From Paenibacillus turicensis (lineage in GTDB: Bacteria > Bacillota > Bacilli > Paenibacillales > Paenibacillaceae), in the NCBI RefSeq assembly GCF_017873435.1, contig NZ_JAGGKG010000008.1, forward strand, positions 62,001 to 126,000: 64,000 nt of DNA, given 5' to 3'. A program made the translations under genes and the position numbers. The notes under the pieces were generated by a model. The model ran no database searches, was not told the origin of the DNA, and was given only the letters and a program-made list of their open reading frames with translations. This document shows, piece by piece, positions 53,079 through 63,160 of this stretch. Every line of letters begins with the position of its first letter. Position 1 is the stretch's first letter.

Positions 53079-54002
53079 ATGAGTTACATGATTAGAACGA
53101 TTCAGTTGACGAAGGTATTTAATAATAAAGAGGTTGTTTCCAATGTAAATATGAATGTGAAGCAAGGTGAGATTTATGGTTTTCTTGGACCTAATGGAGC
53201 GGGTAAAACAACGGTGATGAAAATGATAACAAGCTTGATCAAACCAACAACCGGCGAGATTGAACTGTTTGGACAGAAGCTTACACCGAAGTCCTATCTT
53301 CAGTTAGGGCGAATGGGTAGTATTATTGAAGTCCCTGTTTTTTATGACAAGCTAAGTGCTAGGGAAAATCTAGACCTTCATTGTAAGTATATGGGCTACC
53401 ATAACAAGAAAGCGATGCAAGATGCGTTGGAGCTCGTAAACCTTCAGCATATTGGGGATCAATCCGTTCGTGAGTTTTCATTAGGAATGAAGCAGAGACT
53501 TGGCATAGCTAGAGCCATCATCACAAAACCCGAAATTTTAATATTGGATGAACCTATTAATGGATTAGACCCTGTAGGAATTAAAGAAATTCGTGATTTG
53601 TTCAAAATGTTATCCAAGGAATACGGGATTACCTTGTTAGTATCTAGTCATATGTTAGGGGAAGTGGAGCAAATGGTGGATACGATTGGTGTCATCAATC
53701 ATGGGAAGCTGATCCAGGAGGTATCCATGGAAGAGGTCAAAGAGAAAAATATGGACTATATTGAAATTACCGTTCGAGATAGCAAGGCTGCAGCATTTGT
53801 ATTGTCTAATCAGTTGAACCTTTCAAATTTTAAGGTCATAAATGAACATATATTACGTGTATACGAAACTCGTATTCCACAAAATGAACTAAATAAAATA
53901 CTTGTCATGCATGATGTAGAAATTGAATCAATTTATAGTAAAAATAGTTCTTTAGAGGATTACTTCTTATCCTTGTTAAATGGAGGACAACCACATGCTT
54001 AA
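53079..54002 (+). CDS. ABC transporter ATP-binding protein (BcrA/LanF-like)
   Basis: 307 aa with AAGGAGAG upstream. Walker A GFLGPNGAGKTTVMKM, signature FSLGMKQRLGIARAI (SLGMK replaces SGGQ, as in bacitracin and lantibiotic exporters), Walker B ILILDEPINGLDPVGI, switch H in VSSHMLGE. About 80 C-terminal residues follow the core domain. With two ABC-2 permeases and a neighbouring two-component system this resembles the self-protection exporters LanFEG and BcrAB, which remove peptide antibiotics from the membrane. Confidence 0.9.
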   Translation: MSYMIRTIQLTKVFNNKEVVSNVNMNVKQGEIYGFLGPNGAGKTTVMKMITSLIKPTTGEIELFGQKLTPKSYLQLGRMGSIIEVPVFYDKLSARENLDLHCKYMGYHNKKAMQDALELVNLQHIGDQSVREFSLGMKQRLGIARAIITKPEILILDEPINGLDPVGIKEIRDLFKMLSKEYGITLLVSSHMLGEVEQMVDTIGVINHGKLIQEVSMEEVKEKNMDYIEITVRDSKAAAFVLSNQLNLSNFKVINEHILRVYETRIPQNELNKILVMHDVEIESIYSKNSSLEDYFLSLLNGGQPHA

Positions 54003-54687
54003 TATTATGAAATTGGAAATGAAGAAATACAAAATGCGAGGAAGTGTGATTAGTGCATTTATCATAACCTTTATCTCAATGGCAATCATTATTCTCTTGA
54101 ATTTTGATGTAGAAGCGAGAATGGGGAGCTATGATGAGACGATGCGCCTAATCAATAATATCGTTTCATGTATATTTATCATCTTTGCGGCATCATTAAT
54201 TGCTAAATATATTATTAGTGAATACAAGGATAAAACGATTACGATATTATTTACTTATCCAATCCCACGCAAAAAAATTATAATTGCCAAGCTACTAATT
54301 ATTTTAGCCTTTACATTTATTTTTGGCGTTATTAGTAAACTTATCATTTATACAGCATTCTATTTATTTAATCAATATGCGCATTTATTTGAACATGAGA
54401 TGACAAGCGCCTTGCTATGGGGATATGGGGTGAAGATACTTCTAGACACTTTATTAATGAGCTGTGTCAGTCTTATTCCACTCTATTTTGGCATGCGAAA
54501 ACATTCGATTATTACCACAATCTTATCGTCTATATTGGTTGCAAGCGTATTGTATTCCAATGTGTCCTTTTCGGATTCGAATTTTGCGTTGAGTAACATT
54601 GTTATGGTTCATTTCCTTGTTTCTATTATTGGGTTACTTATTGCTTATAGCGCAATCTATCGGATTGATCAGAAGGACCTGGTGTAA
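53995..54687 (+). CDS. ABC-2 type permease, copy 1
   Basis: 230 aa from the ATG at 53995, with GGAGG before it, overlapping the ATPase gene by 8 bp. Six spans; the first cytosolic part is MLNIMKLEMKKYKMRG and a loop reads EYKDKTITILFTYPIPRKKI. Close copy of the next gene: the first about 60 bases, including the ribosome site, are almost the same in both. The two probably form a heterodimer with the ATPase. Confidence 0.85.
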   Translation: MLNIMKLEMKKYKMRGSVISAFIITFISMAIIILLNFDVEARMGSYDETMRLINNIVSCIFIIFAASLIAKYIISEYKDKTITILFTYPIPRKKIIIAKLLIILAFTFIFGVISKLIIYTAFYLFNQYAHLFEHEMTSALLWGYGVKILLDTLLMSCVSLIPLYFGMRKHSIITTILSSILVASVLYSNVSFSDSNFALSNIVMVHFLVSIIGLLIAYSAIYRIDQKDLV

Positions 54688-54753
54688 TTGAGGTGAGTTA
54701 AGTGGCTATGTAGCACAATGCTGTCTAAGGAATATGGAATGGAGGACAACCAC

Positions 54754-55446
54754 ATGCTTAATATTATGAAATTGGAAATGAAGAAATACAAGATGCGAGG
54801 GAGTGTGATTGGTGGATTCATCACGACCTTAATTTGGATGGCGTTCATTATTCTCATAAATTACGATGAAGAATCCGTTATGAAAAACTATGAGGATGTA
54901 ATAGGGTTTATTAATATTACAGTCTCATGTACATTTATCATCTTTGCAGCAACCTTAATTACTAAATATATTATTAATGAATACAAAGACAAAACGATTA
55001 TGGTGTTATTTATGTACCCGATCCCGCGGAAAAAATTCCTGATTTCAAAGCTTATTATTATTTCTGCCTTTACGTTTATCTTTGGTATTATTAGCAAACT
55101 CTTAATTTTCTCCGGGGTGTATTTCTTTAATCAGTATGCACACTTTTTTGAACAAGAGCTGACAAGTATTTTTATATGGAGAAATGGAGTGGAACTGATT
55201 GTTAATTCATTTTTGATGAGTTGTGTTAGTCTGATTCCACTCTATTTTGGTATGAGAAAACATTCCGTCAGTACAACGATTGTATCTTCTATAATTATTT
55301 CACTCCTGCTGTACTCTAATGTGTCCGTTTCAGGTTCGAGTTTTACATTGAGTAGTATTGTTATCATCCCTACCCTTGTTTCAATGGTTGGTTTACTTAT
55401 TGCGTATAGCGTAATTCATCGTATTGAGCAGAAGGATGTGGTGTAA
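54754..55446 (+). CDS. ABC-2 type permease, copy 2
   Basis: 230 aa from the ATG at 54754 after GGAGG. Same plan and sequence motif as copy 1 (EYKDKTIMVLFMYPIPRKKF, LIPLYFGMRKHS). A 66-bp spacer separates them, and its end repeats the junction sequence before copy 1, so the pair arose by tandem duplication that carried the ribosome site along. Followed by the half-repeat at 55506. Confidence 0.85.
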   Translation: MLNIMKLEMKKYKMRGSVIGGFITTLIWMAFIILINYDEESVMKNYEDVIGFINITVSCTFIIFAATLITKYIINEYKDKTIMVLFMYPIPRKKFLISKLIIISAFTFIFGIISKLLIFSGVYFFNQYAHFFEQELTSIFIWRNGVELIVNSFLMSCVSLIPLYFGMRKHSVSTTIVSSIIISLLLYSNVSVSGSSFTLSSIVIIPTLVSMVGLLIAYSVIHRIEQKDVV

Positions 55447-55505
55447 TTGAATAGAGGGAAGTGGTCCCAATTTCTTAGATAAAAGTGTTGTAATGATGAA
55501 ATTAT

Positions 55506-55558
55506 GACCTTAAAGGCGGTCGCTCTCGCTTTTCCACCATCTCTCTACTCCTTCGCTT
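55506..55558. repeat. Palindromic repeat element, copy 3 (single arm)
   Basis: The reverse complement of this 53-bp stretch matches 52835-52887 with four differences (AAGCGAAGGAGTAGAGAGAT at its start). Only one arm is present. With copy 2 in opposite orientation it brackets the ABC transporter genes. Confidence 0.7.
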
Positions 55559-55575
55559 GGTTGTTTTAATTAAGT

Positions 55576-56259
55576 TTAGCTTTTTAATTTATGCCGATCT
55601 ATTTCAAATTGGCGAGCATAGCGGCGTTCAAGATACTTTTGTAATACCCCTATGCCGATACATAGTAACCAATAAATGATGGCTACCAGCACATACATCG
55701 ACATGTAATCAAACGTTCTACCCCCAACAATCTTTGCTTTAAGAAACACATCTGGGATTGAAATCATCGCGACTAATGATGTTCCTTTGAGCAGATCCAT
55801 GGCAACATTGCTTAATGCAGGAATGGAGATACGAAAGGCTTGTGGCAAAATGATCAAGCGTAATGTTTTCGTAAAACTAAAGCCTAGCGCATAAGCAGCG
55901 TCCCATTGTCCACGCTCTACACCTGCAATCGATCCGCGATAGATTTCACCAATAAAAGCGCTACTCGTTAGTGTAAAGCAAATAATAGCGGCAGTTAATG
56001 CAGGTAGTTGATAGGGCAACCCAAAGTACAACAAAAATAGCAGCACTAGTGCCGGTACTCCCCGAAAGAACGACAGATAAAGAGCAACGACTGCTTTCAC
56101 CAATCTGCTAGGGAGCATCCCCAAAAATACAAGCAAGATGCCCACAACATTTCCTGCCAAAAAGGCGCTAACTGCAATCCCTAATGTATACCCTAAACCC
56201 GAAAGTAAAAAAGGAATCGATTCTCTCATTAGGTCGAAGTCAAGTGTTGGGATATACAT
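55576..56259 (-). CDS. Polar amino-acid ABC transporter permease
   Basis: 227 aa with five spans in the HisM/GlnP pattern: FFRGVPALVLLFLLYFGLPY, then the EAA loop (AAYALGFSFTKTLRLIILPQ) and an ISIPALSNVAMDLLKGTSL block. The ATG overlaps the binding-protein stop (TAATG), so they are cotranscribed. No ATPase gene follows; one must be supplied from elsewhere. Confidence 0.9.
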   Translation of the reverse strand: MYIPTLDFDLMRESIPFLLSGLGYTLGIAVSAFLAGNVVGILLVFLGMLPSRLVKAVVALYLSFFRGVPALVLLFLLYFGLPYQLPALTAAIICFTLTSSAFIGEIYRGSIAGVERGQWDAAYALGFSFTKTLRLIILPQAFRISIPALSNVAMDLLKGTSLVAMISIPDVFLKAKIVGGRTFDYMSMYVLVAIIYWLLCIGIGVLQKYLERRYARQFEIDRHKLKS

Positions 56260-57095
56260 TAGTTTTTCGTTTCAACCATTTGAACGGGTTTATCTGATTT
56301 CACAGAAATATCAGTTTGGAAATATTGCTCCGAGATTTTTTTGAACGTGCCGTCTTTATGCATATCCTCAAGTATTGTATTAATCTTCTCACGAAGTGCA
56401 ATATGCTCTTTCAGAAATAAAAATCCGGTTTCATTTGGATTAAAGTATACGTCCTCTAAAATTTTTACAGGGACATTAGGTAGTGCTGCTAATGCCATCT
56501 TCTGTAAATAATAATCATTAAGGATCACATCTGTACGCCCGTTAGCGACATCTGTCAAATACTGATCATTTGTTGCATTATCGTAGGTCACAGGTGTTGC
56601 ACCGTATTGCTCAGCCAATCGCATATAACTTGTGTTTGGCTCACCCGCTGCCTTTTTCCCAGCTAAATCTTCTAAGGAAGCAATACCTGAATTATCATTC
56701 TTGCGTACGATCATGCTATCAAAGGAATATTTAATGGGACTGGATAAGCTGAATTTCTTCTCACGATCTGCGTTCATCCCAAAATCATTGGCTGCAAAAT
56801 CGGCTTCGCCTTTGGTCAAGGAAGCAATTTGTCCATCCACATTGTATTCTTTAAATTGAATCTTAACACCTAAACGATTAGCAACCTCTTTGGCTATATC
56901 TACGTCATAACCAACTAGTTCATTTTTATCGTTGTAATAAGAAGAAGGATACAAGGTTCCAGAAGTCGCTACAGTTAAAGTCTTCTCCTGTTCTACTTTA
57001 CTTAAGCTTTTGTCTGAGCTGTCATTACTGTTACAGCCACTAAGCAAGATCGCCCCTAACACTCCGATTGTTAATAGTTTTGTCCACTTTTTCAT
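56259..57095 (-). CDS. Polar amino-acid ABC transporter substrate-binding lipoprotein
   Basis: 278 aa from the ATG at 57095 (AAGGTGAG upstream). Lipobox ILLSGC, then a type 2 periplasmic-binding domain (SBP_bac_3): LTVATSGTLYPSSYYNDKNE, LVGYDVDIAKEVANRLGVKI, and KGEADFAANDFGMNADREKK. The conserved Arg/Asp pair for the amino-acid backbone is kept (R in ADREKKF). Resembles cystine/diaminopimelate-type binding proteins, but the ligand is not certain. Confidence 0.9.
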   Translation of the reverse strand: MKKWTKLLTIGVLGAILLSGCNSNDSSDKSLSKVEQEKTLTVATSGTLYPSSYYNDKNELVGYDVDIAKEVANRLGVKIQFKEYNVDGQIASLTKGEADFAANDFGMNADREKKFSLSSPIKYSFDSMIVRKNDNSGIASLEDLAGKKAAGEPNTSYMRLAEQYGATPVTYDNATNDQYLTDVANGRTDVILNDYYLQKMALAALPNVPVKILEDVYFNPNETGFLFLKEHIALREKINTILEDMHKDGTFKKISEQYFQTDISVKSDKPVQMVETKN

Positions 57096-57452
57096 TATTC
57101 TCACCTTACCCATTCTTATGATTTGTAATAATCTAGTAAATACAAATAATTTTAATAAACTGTTATATAAAAATATTAACTCTATTTTTTGGGTGACATA
57201 CCAATGGTGAATTGGCTTGATGCTAATATGAGTATAACAGTTTTGTTGAAAAAATAAACTGTATCATATAAAAAAGTTGAATAATTTATTTTTTAGATAA
57301 ATAAACCGTTAATCGGTAGAGGTTTTGCTTTTATGTAAGATTTTTATTTTTATGTGAAATTTTATTGGGGCTAATACGATATTAATAGTAAGTAACGTAT
57401 ATACGATACATATTTTAATAACCTATTAGATCACATCTTATGGAGGATTAAG
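57096..57452. other. AT-rich intergenic region between importer and kinase genes
   Basis: No gene seen. AAACTGTTATA (57157-57167) and its reverse complement TATAACAGTTT (57233-57243) form an 11-bp inverted repeat across 65 bp, and AATAAACTGT recurs at 57253-57262. These may be operators of the importer or kinase promoters; no regulator gene is adjacent. Confidence 0.35.
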
Positions 57453-58388
57453 TTGAATATTAAGATTGGGAGTTCAGCATTAAGTCGTAATACAAAATTA
57501 GGAAATCAAGCTAATAAGCAAACTACATTATACCGTATCCGTCACGTTATTTCCGAGAGTGAGCTTGCTATCGTGTATAGTGCTAGGGATGATAAGCAGG
57601 GGAAGAAATATATTATTAAGGAATTTTTCCCTAAAGCTTTTTTTTATCGGGATAAAAATGCTTCTAAGGCTAAGCATCGTGCTAGGTACGCTCCAGAAAA
57701 ATATGAAATGCTGCGGCAAGCTTTTTTAGAGGAATGTGAATTATTGAAGTTGTGTCAGCATCAAGGGGTAGCTGGTTATGTGGATCAGTTTGAGCAAAAT
57801 GATACCGTGTATCTCGTGATGGAATTTTGTGAAGGAATTACATTGGATCAATATATTCAGGCAGAAGGCACCATAATTACTCCTTCTTTTTTCTATCATA
57901 GCTTACTACCATTCATCCAAGCGTTAGAGTATATACATGCGAGAGGTGTGATCCATCGTGATTTAAAACCACAAAATATTTTAATTAATGAACAAGGTGA
58001 GCTAAAGTTAATCGATTTTGGCTCTGCTGTACGTTACCCCGGGACGGGTTATCCCATTATGACAACGGCTGGATATTCTCCACTGGAGTTATATTCTGAA
58101 AAATCAGAACAAGGTCCCGTATCGGATGTGTACAGCCTAGCGGCAGTTATTTATTATTGCTGTCAGGGACAAGCCCCAAAAGATGTAAGACAACGATTAT
58201 TTGATGATGAGCATATCTCTTTACCCTCAAATCATCGTTGTTCATGGAAGGTGCTATCTAAAGCTGTTTCTCGGGGACTTGTGGTATCCCCGCAGAAACG
58301 ACTATCTTCATTAATATGGTTCAAACATGCGATTCGATTAGAGTTTTTTACTAGTTTTTCTATTCGTTCACGGCGTCAGAGTGGGTAA
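57453..58388 (+). CDS. PpkA-like Ser/Thr protein kinase (KEFFP type)
   Basis: 311 aa from a TTG at 57453, with TGGAGG upstream. Catalytic lysine K56 in YIIKEFFP, the (V/I)KE(Y/F)FP motif of kinases linked to VWA/FHA and type VI clusters; [10 protein letters not shown] at 168-177 with catalytic D170; LIDFGSA with metal D188; [11 protein letters not shown] activation loop. The glycine-rich loop has no glycines ([13 protein letters not shown]), an odd feature. No transmembrane span or C-terminal sensor. It is tail-to-tail with the VWA gene, the two ends overlapping by 29 bp. Confidence 0.88.
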   Translation: MNIKIGSSALSRNTKLGNQANKQTTLYRIRHVISESELAIVYSARDDKQGKKYIIKEFFPKAFFYRDKNASKAKHRARYAPEKYEMLRQAFLEECELLKLCQHQGVAGYVDQFEQNDTVYLVMEFCEGITLDQYIQAEGTIITPSFFYHSLLPFIQALEYIHARGVIHRDLKPQNILINEQGELKLIDFGSAVRYPGTGYPIMTTAGYSPLELYSEKSEQGPVSDVYSLAAVIYYCCQGQAPKDVRQRLFDDEHISLPSNHRCSWKVLSKAVSRGLVVSPQKRLSSLIWFKHAIRLEFFTSFSIRSRRQSG

Positions 58389-60447
58389 AAATATTTGTGT
58401 TTGTTTTAATGACTTTGTATCTTAACTCGATTTCAGTAATTCCATCCTGAAATGTAATGTACAGCTTGTCATTATATTTCAGGATTTCTTGTTTATTTTG
58501 AGCGAGAGGAGTTCGGTTACGCACCATGGAGCAACGAGATGTATTTTTAACGAGCAATACGCCCTTTTTACCAGGTACAAATACAATTTGTGCAGCTTCG
58601 GGCAATGGCTCATGCACATCAAGCAGTTGAAATAACTCCAGCAAAGTAACTTTACGCTTAGAGAAAGACGTCAGCACCCAAGATTTTACTGGTACGTCAC
58701 TTCCGCTTGCGGTGGCAAGGAAGTAACCTTCCAGTTTCCCTTCAAATGCTGGTTTTGGACGGAAAACAAAATATAATCCTACTCCGACGAATAGGAATAC
58801 CACTCCACCTGCAATACTCCACATCAATACCGTATATTTTGACTTCACTTCAATCTGTAGCTCTACTGTTGTTGATGCTCCTTCGGTATCAGTTGCTGTA
58901 ATCGTAAGCAGATTGCTACCTGTTCCGTTCGGTGATAGCTCTAGCTTATTGCCTGTGCTGAGTGTTACCCCTAAGCCTGACAGTGCATCTGCATTATGAA
59001 TGTTATAGGTTAACACATCCCCATTTGGATCGTTAATAATGTCTAGTAAATCAACTTCAGTTAAACCATCTTCTTTTAATAGCTTGATATGCTGGTCACC
59101 GTGAATAAGTGGTGGTAAATTACTGATTTTCTGTTGAGCTAACACGGTTTCACGGAAAAAGCTAGGTCCTTCTAACCTGATGCGCCATGTATAGTCACCA
59201 GAGTTAGGAAATGTATATTCGGTTATAAATCCATTTCCTTGATTTTTCATAGGGATCTCAGTTGATTGCTTTGTGCTTGTTTCTGTGACCCATAAAGTAG
59301 CGTTTACTTTGTCATACAACGGTTCATCCTTTAAACGTTCCCCAGACCCAGAGGACAAATATGCCTCAATCTTAGTTGGCTTACCTTTAATGGGGGGCTG
59401 ATCCCCTAATGTTGCCGAAGCTTCCATTACATAGCTGCCTAACAGATTAATTTTGACTAAGTCCCCCTTTGTACCATGGAACTTTAATTTAGCACTTCCC
59501 TTTTTGGGCTGAGATATTTTGATTAAGGTGTAACTATTAGATTTAAACATACGCATATTTTCAGAGCTATAAAACAACTGTGATTCTTGTATAGCGTGAT
59601 CAGAGAGCAAAATAATATTAGCTTCCTCCATATCGGAGTTAGGGATATCGACCTCAATCTCCTGTAATCGTCCTGTCGCTGTTACGCCTGCAACTGGAAG
59701 TAATACTGAGCGCATCTCCATTGCAAAAATTGTATTAAAAATTTCAGGTAGATCATCTGCACTACTCGTGTTATAAAATGCGCCCCCCGTTTTTTCTGCA
59801 ATTCGCTTGAGCTCATTTGGATTCACTGTCCCATCATGATTTAAACCAATTGTATAGATGGGGTAGCCAAGCTTTTTAGCTTGTGCAATGGTTGACTCCA
59901 CATCCTTGGCAGAATCGGCTGCAGTTCGGTTTTTAGGAGAGGAGGGCCCAAAATCTGTTTCTCCATCAGAGAGTAAAATCATAAAAGGCTGGCGTTGTCC
60001 CTCGTTTTTACCTGAGCTACTTTTTGCAAGTAGATTGCCACCTGTTTTAAGTCCTAATCCAAGGTCAGTATACCCTCCGCGGTTTAAATTGGAGACCGCC
60101 TTCTTCAGTGCGCTTTTCTTAGAAGCAATCGAAATATCTGTTAGTGGATGAGAAGCTACGATCTTATGATTATACGCAACAAACCCTACCCTAGTCCGGC
60201 TTGCTTCACTAAGGTCTATGAACATATGAATAACTTCACTAGCTGTTTTATTGGGGTCGGCACGATTCATCGAGTAACTCGTATCCAATACAAAGACGGC
60301 ATCAAATGCATCCTGAATTGGGGGTTGGGATTGTGCTGCATGTGTGTGCGAAGCTCCTAAAAACAGGGAGGAAAATATAGTAGATATTAAAATCAGGGCA
60401 AAAGCCCTAATTTTACCATTTATTAGCATTGAGTATTTCTTTCTCAT
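58360..60447 (-). CDS. Membrane VWA protein with cytosolic C-terminal domain
   Basis: 695 aa. Signal peptide ([20 protein letters not shown]), outer VWA domain at about 48-245 with an intact MIDAS (DTSYSMN at 55-61, the T of GGYTDLG at 127, D of LLSDGETD at 161), then beta-rich segments including a dystroglycan/cadherin-like part ([15 protein letters not shown]), one span at about 541-561 ([20 protein letters not shown]), and a cytosolic domain of 130 residues possibly FHA-like ([12 protein letters not shown]). A membrane scaffold able to bind metal-dependent partners outside and phospho-threonine inside; kinase nearby fits that. Confidence 0.85.
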   Translation of the reverse strand: MRKKYSMLINGKIRAFALILISTIFSSLFLGASHTHAAQSQPPIQDAFDAVFVLDTSYSMNRADPNKTASEVIHMFIDLSEASRTRVGFVAYNHKIVASHPLTDISIASKKSALKKAVSNLNRGGYTDLGLGLKTGGNLLAKSSSGKNEGQRQPFMILLSDGETDFGPSSPKNRTAADSAKDVESTIAQAKKLGYPIYTIGLNHDGTVNPNELKRIAEKTGGAFYNTSSADDLPEIFNTIFAMEMRSVLLPVAGVTATGRLQEIEVDIPNSDMEEANIILLSDHAIQESQLFYSSENMRMFKSNSYTLIKISQPKKGSAKLKFHGTKGDLVKINLLGSYVMEASATLGDQPPIKGKPTKIEAYLSSGSGERLKDEPLYDKVNATLWVTETSTKQSTEIPMKNQGNGFITEYTFPNSGDYTWRIRLEGPSFFRETVLAQQKISNLPPLIHGDQHIKLLKEDGLTEVDLLDIINDPNGDVLTYNIHNADALSGLGVTLSTGNKLELSPNGTGSNLLTITATDTEGASTTVELQIEVKSKYTVLMWSIAGGVVFLFVGVGLYFVFRPKPAFEGKLEGYFLATASGSDVPVKSWVLTSFSKRKVTLLELFQLLDVHEPLPEAAQIVFVPGKKGVLLVKNTSRCSMVRNRTPLAQNKQEILKYNDKLYITFQDGITEIELRYKVIKTNTNIFTHSDAVNE

Positions 60448-60648
60448 TTTTATATACCCACCTTATGTACTAGAATTTGTTGAAATATGTATGTTTGAGT
60501 AATTTTTATGTATATTTATCAGTTTATCGGAATTGAATCTTTTATTTTGTATACGTATCCAAAAATTAGGACTTTGATTGGATATATATGACTCAAATGT
60601 TAGTTTTGTAGTTCTCCGGACCTTGTTTTTATCAGTAATACAATATAT

Positions 60649-60678
60649 TGACAATTTACGCAGTTGATAGTTAATATT
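60649..60678 (+). promoter_or_regulatory. Promoter of the sheath/tube operon
   Basis: A perfect -35 TTGACA at 60649-60654, then 18 bp, then TAATAT at 60673-60678. Transcription would begin about 100 bases before the sheath-like gene. The rest of the 60448-60783 gap is AT-rich and otherwise empty. Confidence 0.5.
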
Positions 60679-60783
60679 ACCCCTAAGACTCAGGTGCACT
60701 AAGAAATTAATCCTATGTAAATCCAAATTATTATGCAATTAGCTAGTTTTACAAAAGTATCCAGAGATTTGAGAGGAGAAACT

Positions 60784-62952
60784 ATGGACATTATCAGTCA
60801 GACCAATCGAACAATGCTGTTCGAGGAAATTAATCCAGAGAAGTTGGATCTCATTACGATTGTTGGCGATGTCAAAGGTATCGACAGTTTGAGTGATGAT
60901 AAGATCAAGGAAATTAACCAAGAATTACTTGTGCGTAGTTTTGATGAGTTTCTAGACAAGTTTTCCCCAACCGTGTATTCGTTTTTTAACGCTGCGAATC
61001 AAAAAGTAGTCTATACCCTGAAAAAGCCAGAAGGCATTGACGAAGATGCAATTACGGGTATTCGTATTGACCAGAATAACGACTTTTTAAAAATGCTATT
61101 TACCTTGATTGACACCAAGCGTAGCCAAGGAAGTACCAATGTGGACTTCAAATTCGAGCATTTACTCGATATGATCTCACCAAAAAAAGTGATGGATGAT
61201 ATTCGTCAAGTGCGGAAGGAAATTCACTACTTGTATGGGCAATATGAGAAGCTCGAGGATGAAGATCCGAAGAAGCTGGATATGGGCGACAAGCTGAATG
61301 CCATGTTTGAAGAGGCAAGCTATAACTATAACAACGTAATGGCAATGCTTCCACTTGCGATTGAAGATATCAAAACAAGATTATTGCTTGGTGGAATGAA
61401 TGAGGAAAATGAAGGCGAAGCGGTACAGATTGGTCTATTAACGATTGGTGAGAGCGGTGAGCTTAAGATTATCGAAGCACCAAAAAGTGATAGCACAGAG
61501 CTTGTTCTTCTTGATGAGAATAGCTCAAATGGTTTGGCTGTTGTATTTGAAGAGGATTATAACTCTATTTCTGCCACACCATCAGGGTATGTGAAGGACC
61601 TTGTTGTTCGTACATTTAGCCCGTTACCAGCCGTAACCAATGAAGTAAACGTAGAGCTTGAGGTATCGAACTACAACACGTATCTCGAATTTTATAAAAC
61701 CGCTAAAGATGATTTTGTGAAGACAGTAAAGCCTTTAGTTGAGAAGATTCTAGGCGTAAAAATGTTCTTTGACCAATATGCAATTAAAAATAAAGGTATG
61801 GTTCCAACGCTACTAGTTACAAACTCTAAGTTAGATATGACTGTGAAAAGTTCAAATATTCCTCGTCTTGAAACTTACTTGAATACTGTAAACTCGAAAA
61901 ATGATTTCAACGATACAATTTGGTTTGGTATTGTTCCTTCTGTAGAGCTGGAGACTGCAGGCAAGGTGAAGGTTTCACGCGAGCGCTTCAAAGGAAATGA
62001 AAAGATCGTGAAGCAAGACAGCAATAACATGGCCTCCTTATCTATGCTAATGGATGTGGTGAAGGACTTCAAAATTCAAATCTTCTTTAGCTTTGAGCAA
62101 GGCGAGGAAACGACCTTTAACAATATGGCAACAGCTGGTGTAGATAAATACATCGATAAGTGTGCGCCACTCATTCGCAAAGACTATAGTGAATACTGCA
62201 TCCCTTGTATCCCGAACTTTACCATCATTCCGAAGGACAAGTCTGGGGTTGTCATTGATAGCCGAATGATCCAGACCGAATACGGAGTCCAGCTCTCAAA
62301 GGAGAAGGAGGATGTCTTGAGATTGTGGATTGAAGGCGTGTATGTAGGCGCTTCTTATGTTGCAGCTGGTATTGTTGCTGCGTATCAATGTCCAGAATAC
62401 CTGAAGGAAAACTTCAAGAGCACAAGTAAGGAATTCCCGGGCGTACGCTTCGATATTGAAGCAGGAGAGAACAGCCTACGTGCTGCAACAACGATGGCGA
62501 AGGAGATTACAGGCTTTACCAATACAATCAAAGACACGATTAATCGTAAAAACTTTGGATTTGTATTTTCATCTGAGAATGCACAGCTCCAAGAAAAAGA
62601 TGTTCGTCGTATCACAGTATACAAGGCAAGAAGCCTGGCTGCTTCGGAGGATGGTTTCGATTCCATTTACAAGACGCTTGTTAGTACATATATCGAACGT
62701 ATCTTGCGTTTCTCAACAGCAGATTTCAAGCATGAAAATATTGTGAAGTTCTTCAGTAACAATCCGAGCAGTCAGAAGAGTAAATGGCTGTCTAAGCGGG
62801 GATATGTCAATTCGATCATACATGATGGGGATGACATTAGCTATGTGATTGATGAGAAGAACAACCTTTGTCATATCGACCTGATCTATAACGGAAATGT
62901 GAAAAATTTGGAAGTTATGATTACAAAGGGAACAAGTGCTGTAAAGGCGTAA
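60784..62952 (+). CDS. Sheath-like protein (candidate TssB-TssC/phage-sheath fusion)
   Basis: 722 aa from the ATG at 60784, after GAGAGGAG. Residues 1-170 resemble a TssB-type small sheath protein in pattern: IVGDVKGIDSLSDDKIKEIN, then LVRSFDEFLDKFSPT, and FKFEHLLDMISPKKVMDDIR before a helical turn. The C-terminal 115 residues (RRITVYKARSLAASEDGF, VSTYIERILRFSTADF) follow the phage-tail sheath/TssC end pattern. The middle part is soluble and novel. No signal, span or nucleotide site. One fused subunit would replace the usual TssB-TssC pair. Assignment is by pattern, not by search. Confidence 0.62.
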   Translation: MDIISQTNRTMLFEEINPEKLDLITIVGDVKGIDSLSDDKIKEINQELLVRSFDEFLDKFSPTVYSFFNAANQKVVYTLKKPEGIDEDAITGIRIDQNNDFLKMLFTLIDTKRSQGSTNVDFKFEHLLDMISPKKVMDDIRQVRKEIHYLYGQYEKLEDEDPKKLDMGDKLNAMFEEASYNYNNVMAMLPLAIEDIKTRLLLGGMNEENEGEAVQIGLLTIGESGELKIIEAPKSDSTELVLLDENSSNGLAVVFEEDYNSISATPSGYVKDLVVRTFSPLPAVTNEVNVELEVSNYNTYLEFYKTAKDDFVKTVKPLVEKILGVKMFFDQYAIKNKGMVPTLLVTNSKLDMTVKSSNIPRLETYLNTVNSKNDFNDTIWFGIVPSVELETAGKVKVSRERFKGNEKIVKQDSNNMASLSMLMDVVKDFKIQIFFSFEQGEETTFNNMATAGVDKYIDKCAPLIRKDYSEYCIPCIPNFTIIPKDKSGVVIDSRMIQTEYGVQLSKEKEDVLRLWIEGVYVGASYVAAGIVAAYQCPEYLKENFKSTSKEFPGVRFDIEAGENSLRAATTMAKEITGFTNTIKDTINRKNFGFVFSSENAQLQEKDVRRITVYKARSLAASEDGFDSIYKTLVSTYIERILRFSTADFKHENIVKFFSNNPSSQKSKWLSKRGYVNSIIHDGDDISYVIDEKNNLCHIDLIYNGNVKNLEVMITKGTSAVKA

Positions 62953-63001
62953 AGGTATAAGACTTAACTATGATTTAACGGTTACTAAACGATAACGAGC
63001 T

Positions 63002-63087
63002 GGGGGCATGTGCTGAGGGCTGGCCCCTAGAAAATCAATATATACATCGTATGTAGAAGATTAGCTGCACCATGCAATAAGCAGCTA
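63002..63087 (+). other. Two hairpins between sheath-like and tube-like genes
   Basis: CTGGGGGC pairs with GGCCCCTAG (63000-63030), and TAGCTGC (63062-63068) pairs perfectly with GCAGCTA (63081-63087). The 208-bp spacer has no other gene. They may trim or slow transcription between the two genes, or guard the tube mRNA, setting the needed subunit ratio. Confidence 0.45.
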
Positions 63088-63160
63088 TCTTGTTACATAA
63101 ATTCATTGGCTATGAATCATAGCTTTTGAGCAAACAACTTTTTAAGGAGGAATTTTACTT

